From the NCBI GenBank assembly GCA_035524095.1, contig DATKPK010000267.1:1-15069 (forward strand): 15,069 bases of DNA. The letters are read 5' to 3'. The stretch comes from DATJUF01 sp035524095. Lineage in GTDB: Bacteria; Desulfobacterota; Binatia; Binatales; Binataceae. Under the pieces are notes generated by a model. It had not been told where the DNA came from and searched no databases. It saw only the letters and a program-made list of their open reading frames with translations. The position numbers and the translations under genes were made by a program. Below, piece after piece: positions 1 through 7,749 of this stretch; within the stretch, counting starts at the first letter, position 1, and every line of letters begins with the position of its first letter.

Positions 1-102
1 TCAGAGCGGGGCGCATCGCCCGTCGGACAGATTATATCCGCGAAGGCCGGAAAATTCCGAATGCTTAGTCACGATGGTCGAGCGCTGGTAAGCTAGCCGC
101 CG

Positions 103-1923
103 ATGAGAATTGGCTACGAAAGCAAGAAACTGGGGAAGATAAAGTCCTTATGCGGCGTTGCCGCGGCGGTGATCACGATCGTGGGCGCTGTAGGACGCGC
201 AGAGTCGGTCTGGGCGCAAGGCCCGACGCCGGTGCCGCAGGCGATCGTCATGCCGTCGGGAGGTGGACCGCCGTCGGCGTTATCCGCGGAGCTGAAGACT
301 CTGGTGGCAAGCGGCAAGCTGGCCGACCTGATTTATCCAGATTTCAGCAATGATCAGGGAGAGATCGCGTCCTTTTATCTGGACGGCGGTTATGCGCCGG
401 TCTGGTTCGTAGGGGGCAAGCTGACGCCGCAGGCGACCGAGCTGATCCAGCGCTTCGAGTCGGCGCAGATGAAGGGACTGAACCCCGACGACTATGACGG
501 GCCGCGCTGGACGGCGCGAGTGCAAGCGATCCAAGCGGCCTATCCGTCGGGCGGGCAGACGCCGTCCGCTCAGGCTACTGATCTCGCGGCGCGTTTCGAT
601 CTGGCGATGACCGTCGCAGCGATGCGCTACTTCGGAGATCTGCACAGCGGGCGCGTGAACCCGGACCATCTCCAGTTCAGCTTCAATAGAGGCGGGGAAA
701 GTCTCGACCTATCGCAATTCTTGCGCGAACGCGTGATCGATGCTGAAGACATGAACAGCGTGATAGCGCAGGCTGAACCGCCGTTCCAGGGATATCAGCG
801 AGCGGAAGCGGCGCTGGCAGATTATCTCGCGCTTGCAAAACAAGGCGATGGACAGCCGTTGGCGTTGCTCGCGAAATCGGTTCGGCCAGGTGACGATTAT
901 CCGGCCTTGCCGCAATTGGCCGTGCGGCTGAATCAACTCGGCGACTGGCCGTCAGGAAATCCGTTGCCCGGCGCGGGCGGGAAATATAGCGGGCCGGCGG
1001 TGGCTGCAGTGGAGCATTTCCAGCGCAGGATGGGGTTGGCGCCCGACGGCGTGATCGGCAAAGGCACGATCGCGGCGCTCAACGTACCGTTGAGCCATAG
1101 AGTGATGGAGCTTGAACTTGCGCTCGAACGCTATCGGTGGATTCCGCCGCAATTCGATCAAGCACCGGTCATCGTGAACATTCCGGAATTCCGGCTGAGG
1201 ACGATGCGCACGCAACCCGGATGGTACCTCTCGATGAATGTGGTGGTCGGGCGGGCGTATAGGCATCAGACGCCGGTTTTCACGGGCGATATGAAGTACG
1301 TGATCTTCCGGCCGTATTGGAACGTGCCGCTATCGATTCAGTTCAACGAATTGATTCCGAAGATCCGTCGAGACCCAAACTATCTGGCGGCGAACAATTA
1401 TGAAGTAGTGGACAGTAGTCAGAACGTTGTCACCGACGGCACCGTCAGCGATGCCGTCCTCGCACAACTTCGTAACGGGTCGCTTTTCATCCGGCAGAAG
1501 CCCGGGCCGAAGAATGCGCTGGGGCTCGTCAAATTTATTTTCCCGAATTCGTACAATGTTTATTTACATAGTACGCCAGCGCCGGAATTGTTCAGCAAAG
1601 CGCGGCGCGACTTCAGTCACGGATGTATTCGCGTAGAGGATCCGACGGCGCTCGCCGCGTGGGTATTACGCGACAAACCAGGATGGGATCTTGCGAAGAT
1701 TCAAGCGACGATGAACGGCACGCAGACCGTGCAGGTAAATTTGGACCATCCGATTCCAGTGCTGATTATCTATACGACGGCGGTGGTGGAACCCGACGGG
1801 CAAGTGCATTTCTTTGACGATATCTACGGATATGACAAGAAGCTGGAGCAAGTGTTGGCGGGCGGATATCCGTACAAGACCGGTCTGGAGCTGAACAAAG
1901 GAGTCGGCACGGCGGGCGACTGA
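103..1923 (+). CDS. YcbB/LdtD-type L,D-transpeptidase, exported
   Basis: Likely periplasmic enzyme that forms 3-3 cross-links in peptidoglycan, or attaches proteins to it, from tetrapeptide donors. It has 606 aa, close to E. coli YcbB/LdtD (615 aa), and the same domain order. A signal peptide spans about residues 1-39, with Lys/Arg-rich start, hydrophobic LCGVAAAVITIVGAVG and likely cleavage after VWAQ. An N-terminal scaffold covers about 60-270. A peptidoglycan-binding domain lies at about 293-330 (AVEHFQRRMGLAPDGVIG). The YkuD catalytic domain runs from about 350 to 545. The catalytic motif SHGCIRV is visible with His506 and Cys508. The C-terminal stretch with HFFDDIYGYD is typical of the YcbB subgroup. 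The ATG at 103 directly precedes the signal peptide, but no strong ribosome site is visible. The gene stands alone, with 224 nt before the next gene. Family assignment is confident; the exact physiological role is inferred. Confidence 0.93.
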   Translation: MRIGYESKKLGKIKSLCGVAAAVITIVGAVGRAESVWAQGPTPVPQAIVMPSGGGPPSALSAELKTLVASGKLADLIYPDFSNDQGEIASFYLDGGYAPVWFVGGKLTPQATELIQRFESAQMKGLNPDDYDGPRWTARVQAIQAAYPSGGQTPSAQATDLAARFDLAMTVAAMRYFGDLHSGRVNPDHLQFSFNRGGESLDLSQFLRERVIDAEDMNSVIAQAEPPFQGYQRAEAALADYLALAKQGDGQPLALLAKSVRPGDDYPALPQLAVRLNQLGDWPSGNPLPGAGGKYSGPAVAAVEHFQRRMGLAPDGVIGKGTIAALNVPLSHRVMELELALERYRWIPPQFDQAPVIVNIPEFRLRTMRTQPGWYLSMNVVVGRAYRHQTPVFTGDMKYVIFRPYWNVPLSIQFNELIPKIRRDPNYLAANNYEVVDSSQNVVTDGTVSDAVLAQLRNGSLFIRQKPGPKNALGLVKFIFPNSYNVYLHSTPAPELFSKARRDFSHGCIRVEDPTALAAWVLRDKPGWDLAKIQATMNGTQTVQVNLDHPIPVLIIYTTAVVEPDGQVHFFDDIYGYDKKLEQVLAGGYPYKTGLELNKGVGTAGD

Positions 1924-2147
1924 GAGAGCCGCGAAGGGACATGCACCCGGCTGAGCGAATCGCGCGAGCGTTGAGCGGAATCGATCACGCTAAAGGCTTT
2001 AACCGCCAGTATGATGTGGCATTACATTTATTAATCTTCTCGATTGCGCAATTTTCTTAAAAGACGTTGCTACTGCTTCCATTTCGCTGCTATGCGTAGA
2101 ATGCGCAAAATTGAGCCAATAATCGGCCCTTTTCGCTGTAGGAAGCT

Positions 2148-3971
2148 ATGTCACGGATGATTGCGTTGTGGACGCCCTCACTTGATCGCGAAACGAGTTG
2201 GTTCCGCAGATGGCCAAAGCTGATAGCCGCTGTTGCTCTGTTGGTGGTCGCCAATCTGATCCTCTTGGCGCCTGCTGGGGCTGATCGGCTGGCTATTCCG
2301 GACGCTACGCCCACGCCTGGCCATCGTGTGGTGTTCACAAACGACTGTACGCAGCCGATCTGGTTGGCCGAGACCAACGGGTCATCAGATCTGTCACCGC
2401 CATTCGCGCCGGGATGGGATCTAGGACTGGCGCAGAAATGCAGCAAATCTGTCCCATGTCCCGACCCAGCCTCAAAATGCGTCGAAGGAGCCTGCACGTG
2501 CACGAACAAGGGCGGTGCCGACTCCGCTTGCGGTGACGGCAACAGCGGTTTCGGATTCTGCCGCTCTAATGGACGTTGCGCGACATCGGTTACTATGAAC
2601 TTGCCGGTGAACTTTCCCAGTGGACGTTTCTGGGGACGCACCGGCTGCACCGGAAGCGGCAGCTCCTTGACCTGCGACACTGGCAACTGTGGGGATAATC
2701 TGGCCGACTGTTATGGCAACAGCGCCAATAATGCCACCCTGTGGGAGCAAACGCTGTCCCCTCTATCGGCGACCGACTTTTATGATGTCAGCTTGGCCAG
2801 CGGCTACAACGTCTCGCTAAAAGTCGTTTCGGGAAAGACGTCCTGCTTGAATGTCGGATGCCTAAAGGATTTGTCGGCTAAATGTCCGACGGATCTGCAA
2901 TACCCCGGAAGTGGCTCAATCGAAGCTTGCACTCAGCCTGGCCTTTTCTGTTTGGCCAACCCTTTGGATCCGATCTGTACCGCCGAGAACGAGAATTTTT
3001 ATAACTGTACCAACGCCGATCAGGTCGACCAGTTGGGTGAGGCCGTCAATCTGGAGTCGCCGAATGCGGGCACGCCAATTTGTTTCGACGCAAGTGACTG
3101 TCCTGCTAAGAGCGTAGGTGTTCCGTTCAACACTAAATGCGATCTTAATCCGACATTTGACTCCAATCCACCGAGTTGGCCGTCGAGTGGGGCAGGTATT
3201 TGTATCGGCAAACAGGGCGTGACCCAGAATGGCGGCTGCGCTCCGGTCACTGATGACGGCAAACCCTGCAGCGGTGGCCCGTCTTTCGTCTTCCCGTACC
3301 CGAACTATACTTGTGCCACTGTCCTAAACCCGCTCAATCACAATGCCGAGGTCGGAGTCTGTCTACCACCCGGCATCGCGACTCCTGTTTCCACGCCAGC
3401 CGCGTATGGGAGCCTTATCTGGAACGCAGACAACTTCACTCCGGCGGGTACTCAGCCAGTTAGCGGATGCGCCCTCGACTCCGACTGCTCGACGGGCCAG
3501 TACTGTCTCGCGACGACCGTCAACAAGTTCCCGGCGAGTGGCGCCCCGCAGGCCCAATCTGTTGCGCAATGCACGGCGGACAGCGCAAGTCCGTCCAATG
3601 GATGCGAATGCTACGCCGTACAGAACTGTACTTCGAGCAGCCAATGCACCGGCGGCACTCAATGCCTTAATGAGAGTGGGCCGTGCCCCAATAGCAATGG
3701 TCAAGCATGTGTATGCGAGACGTCCAGCGTACTTACCGGTGTGTGCGGTCCTCCGAACGCCAACTGGCAAGAAGCGATGGCGGCAGTTCCTCTCGCTACT
3801 CCGACTCCGACTCAACCGGGAAACTATCTGAACGTCTTCAGAAATGCCTGCCCGCGCGCATACAGCTTTCAGTTCGACGACCAGGCTGGTCTCGCTCAAT
3901 GCCAGAATACGAAGAAGCTGACCGACTACGCGGTAACGTTCTGTGGGGAGCTTAAGCCTGGTAAGCCTTAG
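2148..3971 (+). CDS. Exported thaumatin-like protein with two large Cys-rich insertions
   Basis: Secreted protein of 607 aa. A signal sequence or anchor lies at about 22-45 (KLIAAVALLVVANLILLAPAGA). The thaumatin fold begins at HRVVFTNDCTQPIWLA (59-74) and continues with PSGRFWGRTGC (157-167), CDTGNC (176-181), LWEQTL (198-203) and DFYDVSLASGYNVSLKV (210-226). It closes with NACPRAYSFQFDD (566-578) and DYAVTFCG near the end. Plant thaumatins have about 200 residues and 16 Cys; this protein has 44 Cys. About 47 residues with eight Cys (98-144) interrupt the first domain. About 290 residues (269-558) replace the short end of the Cys-rich domain II. Of the acidic-cleft residues, Arg164, Glu200, Asp213 and Asp577/578 are present; the fifth position appears to be Ser218. 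TAGGAAG lies just upstream of the ATG, in an AT-rich leader containing the palindrome ATTGCGCAAT (2043-2052). Family-level functions such as glucan binding are not proven here. Confidence 0.85.
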   Translation: MSRMIALWTPSLDRETSWFRRWPKLIAAVALLVVANLILLAPAGADRLAIPDATPTPGHRVVFTNDCTQPIWLAETNGSSDLSPPFAPGWDLGLAQKCSKSVPCPDPASKCVEGACTCTNKGGADSACGDGNSGFGFCRSNGRCATSVTMNLPVNFPSGRFWGRTGCTGSGSSLTCDTGNCGDNLADCYGNSANNATLWEQTLSPLSATDFYDVSLASGYNVSLKVVSGKTSCLNVGCLKDLSAKCPTDLQYPGSGSIEACTQPGLFCLANPLDPICTAENENFYNCTNADQVDQLGEAVNLESPNAGTPICFDASDCPAKSVGVPFNTKCDLNPTFDSNPPSWPSSGAGICIGKQGVTQNGGCAPVTDDGKPCSGGPSFVFPYPNYTCATVLNPLNHNAEVGVCLPPGIATPVSTPAAYGSLIWNADNFTPAGTQPVSGCALDSDCSTGQYCLATTVNKFPASGAPQAQSVAQCTADSASPSNGCECYAVQNCTSSSQCTGGTQCLNESGPCPNSNGQACVCETSSVLTGVCGPPNANWQEAMAAVPLATPTPTQPGNYLNVFRNACPRAYSFQFDDQAGLAQCQNTKKLTDYAVTFCGELKPGKP

Positions 3972-4081
3972 AAATGGTGCGACCGAAGCAGTCTCGCATT
4001 ATCGCGGTGGATCGAGCGGTGCGGTGATACGAAGCATTGGAGTTCCGCGTTGCGGTTACTCACGGACGGAAACGAAATGAT

Positions 4082-5329
4082 TCAGGAAGGCGAGACTGTC
4101 GAGAGCCCACCGATAGCGCGCAGGTTCGGGAAGAGGATCAGGCCAAAGACTACGACCGCGAGCGTCCCGCAGCCGCCGATCACAACCGCCGGAACGGTGC
4201 CGAACCACGCGGCGGTCAAACCCGATTCGAACTCGCCTAATTCATTCGAGGCGCCGATAAAAAGCCGATTCACCGCACTGACGCGGCCGCGCATCGGGTC
4301 GGGCGTGGCGAGTTGCACGAGCGTCGAACGAATATAGACACTGACCATATCGGAGCCGCCGAGGACGGCGAGCGCCGCGAGTGACACTTTGAAATCACGC
4401 GAGAGGCCGAAGACAATCGTCGCGAAGCCGAAAATCGCGACGAAGCCGAAGAGTTTACGCCCGGCGTGACGCTGGATCGTCATGTGGCCGAGGATGAGGC
4501 CGACAACTGCGGCGCCCGCAGCAGGAGCACTGCGCAACAGTCCAAGTCCGGCCGGGCCGGTATGGAGAATATCGCGCGCGTAGATCGGCAACAGCGCGGT
4601 GGCGCCGCCGAGCAATACGGCAAAAAGATCGAGGGTGATCGCGCCTAGAATCAGTGGATGAGCGGCGACGTAGGAGATTCCCGCAGTGAGGCGCTGCAAG
4701 GGGCTGCTGGCGGCGTCGGGCGCGAAGGCGGGCGTGCGGCTGCGAATCGCGAAGAGCGAGGCGGCGACGGCGAGGAACATCACCAGACAGACACCGTAGG
4801 CGATAGCGGGGCCGAGGATATAAATCGCTCCGCCGAGGGCCGGACCGGCGATCGTTGCGATCTGGAAAGTCGATGAATTCCAGGCGATAGCTTGCGGGAA
4901 TTGACCCTGCGGCACCAGTTGCGGAACAAGCGATTGAGCGGCCGGGCTGGCGAAGGTGCGTGTGGTGCCAAATAGCGCCAGGACGACATACCACGGAATC
5001 AACGTCCGCGTATGGGTCAAGGCTAGACCAAGGAAGGTTGCAGCGGCGGCTGCCTGCAGCAGATAACTGATCACGATAATCAGGCGCCGGTCGTAGCGGT
5101 CAGCGAGGCTGCCCGCCGGCAGGACGCATAGAACCATCGGCAGGAATTGGGCGAGGCCCGCATAGCCGAGCGCAAGCGGACTACGCGCAATGGCGTAGAT
5201 TTCCCAGCTCACGGCGACGGATTGAATTTGAATCGCGAGGGTGCCGAGAAAGACGCTGACGAGATAGAAGCGGAAATCGTGATTCGCCAGAACGGCGCGA
5301 CTGGTGGCGGAAGATTGATCGGGAGCCAT
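4082..5329 (-). CDS. MFS transporter, MFS_3 (EntS-like) family
   Basis: Inner-membrane secondary transporter, likely a proton-driven exporter of a small molecule; the substrate is unknown. The 415-aa protein is hydrophobic throughout, with about 12 predicted helices. MFS motif A is visible as GSLADRYDRR (73-82), between helices 2 and 3. The second half contains DPMRGRVSAVNRLFIGASNE and then LGEFESG (about 344-370), a hallmark of the MFS_3 group that includes the enterobactin exporter EntS and many putative drug exporters. I chose the ATG at 5329; an in-frame TTG at 5347 would add six residues, and neither has a clear Shine-Dalgarno sequence. It is the last gene of the minus-strand run, 61 nt after the thioesterase stop, so it may share its transcript. 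It converges with the thaumatin-like gene across about 110 nt in which I see no clear terminator. Confidence 0.88.
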   Translation of the reverse strand: MAPDQSSATSRAVLANHDFRFYLVSVFLGTLAIQIQSVAVSWEIYAIARSPLALGYAGLAQFLPMVLCVLPAGSLADRYDRRLIIVISYLLQAAAAATFLGLALTHTRTLIPWYVVLALFGTTRTFASPAAQSLVPQLVPQGQFPQAIAWNSSTFQIATIAGPALGGAIYILGPAIAYGVCLVMFLAVAASLFAIRSRTPAFAPDAASSPLQRLTAGISYVAAHPLILGAITLDLFAVLLGGATALLPIYARDILHTGPAGLGLLRSAPAAGAAVVGLILGHMTIQRHAGRKLFGFVAIFGFATIVFGLSRDFKVSLAALAVLGGSDMVSVYIRSTLVQLATPDPMRGRVSAVNRLFIGASNELGEFESGLTAAWFGTVPAVVIGGCGTLAVVVFGLILFPNLRAIGGLSTVSPS

Positions 5330-5390
5330 CGGCGGAGAGGCGCGCAATTACGGGAAGATCGAAGTGGCCGCCGGTGGGGCGGGCCAAAAG

Positions 5391-5804
5391 CTACTTCGCG
5401 GGACGGGGCTCCAGCACGATCTGGGTCTGGGTGACGATCGCGACCAGGCGGCCGTCGGCGCCGGTCACGCGTGTCTGCCAGACCATCGTGCGCTTGCCGC
5501 GATGGACGGGAGTGCATTCGGCCGTGACTGTGCTGTTGACCGGTGCCGGAGCGAGGAAGTTGGTCTTGGATTCGAGCGTCGTGGTGCCAGCGCCATCCTC
5601 GAGATTAAGCACAGTTGCGCATGCGCCCAGAGTGTCGGCCAATGACATGATCGCGCCGCCGTGGAGGACAGCCGGCGTGGTGCAGAGATCCTCGCGTACT
5701 TCCATCACGGCCTCGACGCGATCGGCCGAGGCGAAGGTGAAGCGGATACCGAGCAATTCGGCGAAGGGCAATCGGTTCTGGGCAAGGATCGCGAGTCCGT
5801 CCAT
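5391..5804 (-). CDS. PaaI-type hotdog thioesterase
   Basis: Small single-domain acyl-CoA thioesterase of 137 aa, the normal size for the PaaI/YdiI/4HBT group, expected to be cytosolic and tetrameric. The active-site signature is clear: VLHGGAIMSLADTLG (47-61), with His48-Gly-Gly and the likely catalytic Asp57. The rest follows the hotdog pattern, including KTNFLAPAP on the strand after the helix and a C-terminal VTQTQIVL strand. The start at 5804 is supported by GAGGAG six bases upstream. Its neighbours are a zinc-independent reductase upstream and an exporter downstream. It probably releases free acid from an aromatic or medium-chain acyl-CoA made in the same pathway. Substrate cannot be read from the sequence. 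Confidence 0.9.
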   Translation of the reverse strand: MDGLAILAQNRLPFAELLGIRFTFASADRVEAVMEVREDLCTTPAVLHGGAIMSLADTLGACATVLNLEDGAGTTTLESKTNFLAPAPVNSTVTAECTPVHRGKRTMVWQTRVTGADGRLVAIVTQTQIVLEPRPAK

Positions 5805-5902
5805 GGTTCACTCCTCGATAGTGACGCCGCCGCGGCAGCGGCTCAGCGCGTCACAATAGCGGAGTGGGCGCATCGGCGAAAACTACTCGTGAGGTAATTG
5901 CC

Positions 5903-5921
5903 GCGCAGAAGGATTCTGCGC
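5903..5921 (-). terminator. Hairpin downstream of the reductase gene
   Basis: Perfect inverted repeat: GCGCAGAA, loop GGA, TTCTGCGC. It begins about 31 nt past the stop of the minus-strand reductase gene and lies before the thioesterase start. The stem is strong, but the sequence after it on the minus strand (GGCAATTACC) is not a real U-tract. It could be a weak terminator or an mRNA-processing or stability element between two genes of a possible operon. Confidence 0.35.
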
Positions 5922-5951
5922 AGCAAGCTTCGCGATGGAACTGGATTACGG

Positions 5952-6974
5952 CTAGTTCGGATCGGAAAGGTGGAGCATCTGTTTGCCGAGGTTGCCACCG
6001 CTGAAGATATTGATAATCGCTTTGGGCGCCGCTTCGAGGCCTTCGACCAGATCGATTTGATTTTTGATTTTGCCCTCAGCGTGCCATTGGGTCAGATCCG
6101 CGATTGCTTGCGGATACTGCTTGGCGAATTGGAAGACGAGGAAACCCTCCATTCGCGCGGAATGGGGGATCAGGTTGAAATAATTTTTTGGGCCGACGCC
6201 GAGCATGCCTGGTTCATTGTATTGGGAGATGGCGCCGCAGAGTACGATGCGTGCTCCGTTGGCGATGCGCGCGAGGACGCGGTCGAGAATGTCACCGCCG
6301 ACATTATCGAAATAAACGTCGACGCCCTTGGGGCAGTGGGTCTTTAGCGCCTCACCGATCTTTTCGCTCTTGTAATCAATAGCGCCATCGAAACCGGCTT
6401 CCTTGACCAGCCACGAGCATTTGGCCGCACCGCCGGCGATCCCGATGACACGGCAGCCCTTGAGCTTCGCGATCATGCCTGCGACCGAGCCGGTTGCGCC
6501 TGCTGCGCCTGAGACAACAAAGGTCTCACCGGGCTTGATCTGGCCGACGTTGAGCGTGCCGAAATAGGCGGTCAGGCCGGTGGCGCCGAGCAGCGACAGG
6601 CCGAGAATTGGGTCAGTCGAGGGAAGCTTCTGCAGGCCCATCAGGCCGCGTGTCTCAGTCTTGAGGGTGTAGTCCTCCCATCCGAGGATGCCTTGGACCA
6701 ACTGACCTTTGGTGAAGTTGGGATTCTTCGATTCGACGACCTGGCCAGCGGCAAAACCGCGCATCGGCTGGCCGAGCGGAATCATCGGGACGTAGGTGTC
6801 CATCGACATCCATCCGCGCTGGGTGGGGTCAAAGGACAGGGTCAGATTGCGGACCAGCACCTGGCCGTCGGCGACTGATGGGACGGTGGCCTCGTTCCAG
6901 CGGAAATCGCTTTCCTTGATCATGCCGTCGGGACGGGAAGCGAGGAGCCATTGCCGATTCTTTAGTTCTGCCAT
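5952..6974 (-). CDS. NADP-dependent reductase, CurA/PTGR medium-chain family
   Basis: Zinc-independent medium-chain dehydrogenase/reductase of the leukotriene B4 dehydrogenase, prostaglandin reductase and E. coli CurA group. These enzymes reduce the C=C bond of alpha,beta-unsaturated ketones or aldehydes with NADPH. The protein is 340 aa from the chosen ATG, matching the family. The N-terminal start is characteristic (NRQWLLASRPDG), followed by LSFDPTQRGWM (46-56). The nucleotide-binding loop is SGAAGATGS (155-163), and YFDNVGGDILD is the next conserved family block. No structural zinc cysteines are present. The ATG at 6974 has GAGAGG nine bases upstream and fits homologues; the upstream ATG at 7019 would add 15 unrelated residues. 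The parS palindrome lies in its upstream region, so it probably has its own promoter. The substrate is unknown. Confidence 0.92.
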   Translation of the reverse strand: MAELKNRQWLLASRPDGMIKESDFRWNEATVPSVADGQVLVRNLTLSFDPTQRGWMSMDTYVPMIPLGQPMRGFAAGQVVESKNPNFTKGQLVQGILGWEDYTLKTETRGLMGLQKLPSTDPILGLSLLGATGLTAYFGTLNVGQIKPGETFVVSGAAGATGSVAGMIAKLKGCRVIGIAGGAAKCSWLVKEAGFDGAIDYKSEKIGEALKTHCPKGVDVYFDNVGGDILDRVLARIANGARIVLCGAISQYNEPGMLGVGPKNYFNLIPHSARMEGFLVFQFAKQYPQAIADLTQWHAEGKIKNQIDLVEGLEAAPKAIINIFSGGNLGKQMLHLSDPN

Positions 6975-7123
6975 CGAAGGGTACCTCTCAGTCTTGAGTA
7001 GTGGCGGTTGCACATACACGCGTTTGCATACAAGCTCTACGGCTAGCGAAGCTTAAACGAACGGCGTGGGTGAAATTCTTCCCCACATGATCACAAATCG
7101 TCGCGAAAATAGAACAAGCAAGA

Positions 7124-7159
7124 CTGCAAGGGATGTTTCACGTGAAACATCCCTTGCAG
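7124..7159. other. parS: parS centromere site inside a 36-bp perfect palindrome
   Basis: Positions 7134-7149 read TGTTTCACGTGAAACA, identical to the consensus parS sequence bound by ParB (Spo0J) in most bacterial chromosomes. The symmetry continues for ten more bases on each side: the left arm is CTGCAAGGGATGTTTCAC and the right arm is its exact reverse complement. It breaks at 7123/7160. ParB loads at parS and spreads as a CTP-dependent clamp, and ParA then separates replicated origins. Such sites usually cluster in the origin-proximal part of the chromosome. It sits between the hydratase stop (7202) and the reductase start (6974), both on the minus strand. The outer arms could also form an RNA hairpin about 42 nt after the hydratase stop, followed on that strand by T-rich sequence, so it may also act as a terminator. 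Confidence 0.92.
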
Positions 7160-7201
7160 CCCAATCAGTAGCATCGAACCTTGCGGCGTGAGCGCTAAGG
7201 T

Positions 7202-7672
7202 TCAAGGCTTAACGTAGATGAAGATTCCCTCATAGAGGACGGCGGGGCGTTCCTGGCCGACGACAGCGATCTGCGTCTCCTGTGTGATCTGAGTGCCGAT
7301 CGGCTTTTCCTCGACTGCGACGATACGCTGACGGGCGTGGACTGACGCGCCTGCGGGAACCGGTGAGATGAAGCGCAGCTTGTTGGCGCCGTAATTGATG
7401 ACGTTACGGAAGCCGGTCACTTTCCATCCCGGGTTGAATTGAAAAGCCGGAAGCAGGCTCAAAGTCAGAAAGCCATGGGCGACCGGTCCACCGAAGGGGC
7501 TTTCGCGCTTGCATCGCTCGATGTCGAGATGAATCCATTGATGGTCGCCGGTGACATCGGCGAACTTCTGAATTTTGTCCTGCGGGATATCGATCGCATT
7601 GCTCCAAGGACCGAATTCGTCACTGATTTTTGCTTTCAACTGCGCAATATCGTCGAAACGTATGTCTGCCAT
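7202..7672 (-). CDS. MaoC-like (NodN-type) enoyl-CoA hydratase
   Basis: Single-hotdog protein of 156 aa, likely an (R)-specific enoyl-CoA hydratase acting on short or medium trans-2-enoyl-CoA thioesters. The hydratase motif is seen as FADVTGDHQWIHLD (37-50), with the catalytic pair Asp43 and His48. The GDHQWIH form is usual for the NodN/Rv0130 branch, as opposed to the GDxNPxH form of PhaJ. A second conserved block, GPVAHGFLTLSLLP (62-75), follows. AGGAG lies six bases before the ATG at 7672, which fixes the start. The oxidoreductase stop is 77 nt upstream, so the two genes may be co-transcribed; the gap also holds an AT-rich CATATAGAAT that could carry a promoter. Downstream lies the parS palindrome. 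Free-standing activity is inferred from the intact Asp-His pair. Confidence 0.9.
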   Translation of the reverse strand: MADIRFDDIAQLKAKISDEFGPWSNAIDIPQDKIQKFADVTGDHQWIHLDIERCKRESPFGGPVAHGFLTLSLLPAFQFNPGWKVTGFRNVINYGANKLRFISPVPAGASVHARQRIVAVEEKPIGTQITQETQIAVVGQERPAVLYEGIFIYVKP

Positions 7673-7749
7673 CGTAGAGCTCCTGAGCGGATTCTATATG
7701 TCGTCCCGGTACTTTCATTCACGCGCGATAAAACTTCAACGGCGTTGGA

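Noticed and set aside
1..96. Open frames at the left edge that could be the 3' end of a cut gene
   Set aside because: All three plus-strand frames are open for 60 or more bases, but none gives a recognisable C-terminus, so no gene is called.
1981..2100. AT-rich stretch upstream of the thaumatin-like gene as a possible promoter or horizontal-transfer mark
   Set aside because: I found no -35/-10 pair with acceptable spacing, and the coding region after it is not clearly atypical in base composition.
2090..2686. Long open frame on the minus strand opposite the thaumatin-like gene
   Set aside because: Its protein resembles no family and it lies opposite a gene with clear thaumatin blocks; a shadow frame.
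4037..4337. Plus-strand frames overlapping the end of the MFS gene
   Set aside because: They lie mostly opposite the conserved C-terminal half of the transporter and have no recognisable protein features.
7202..7672. Altered MaoC motif (GDHQWIH in place of GDxNPxH)
   Set aside because: This is the normal form in the NodN/Rv0130 branch and the Asp-His pair is intact, so it is not a defect.
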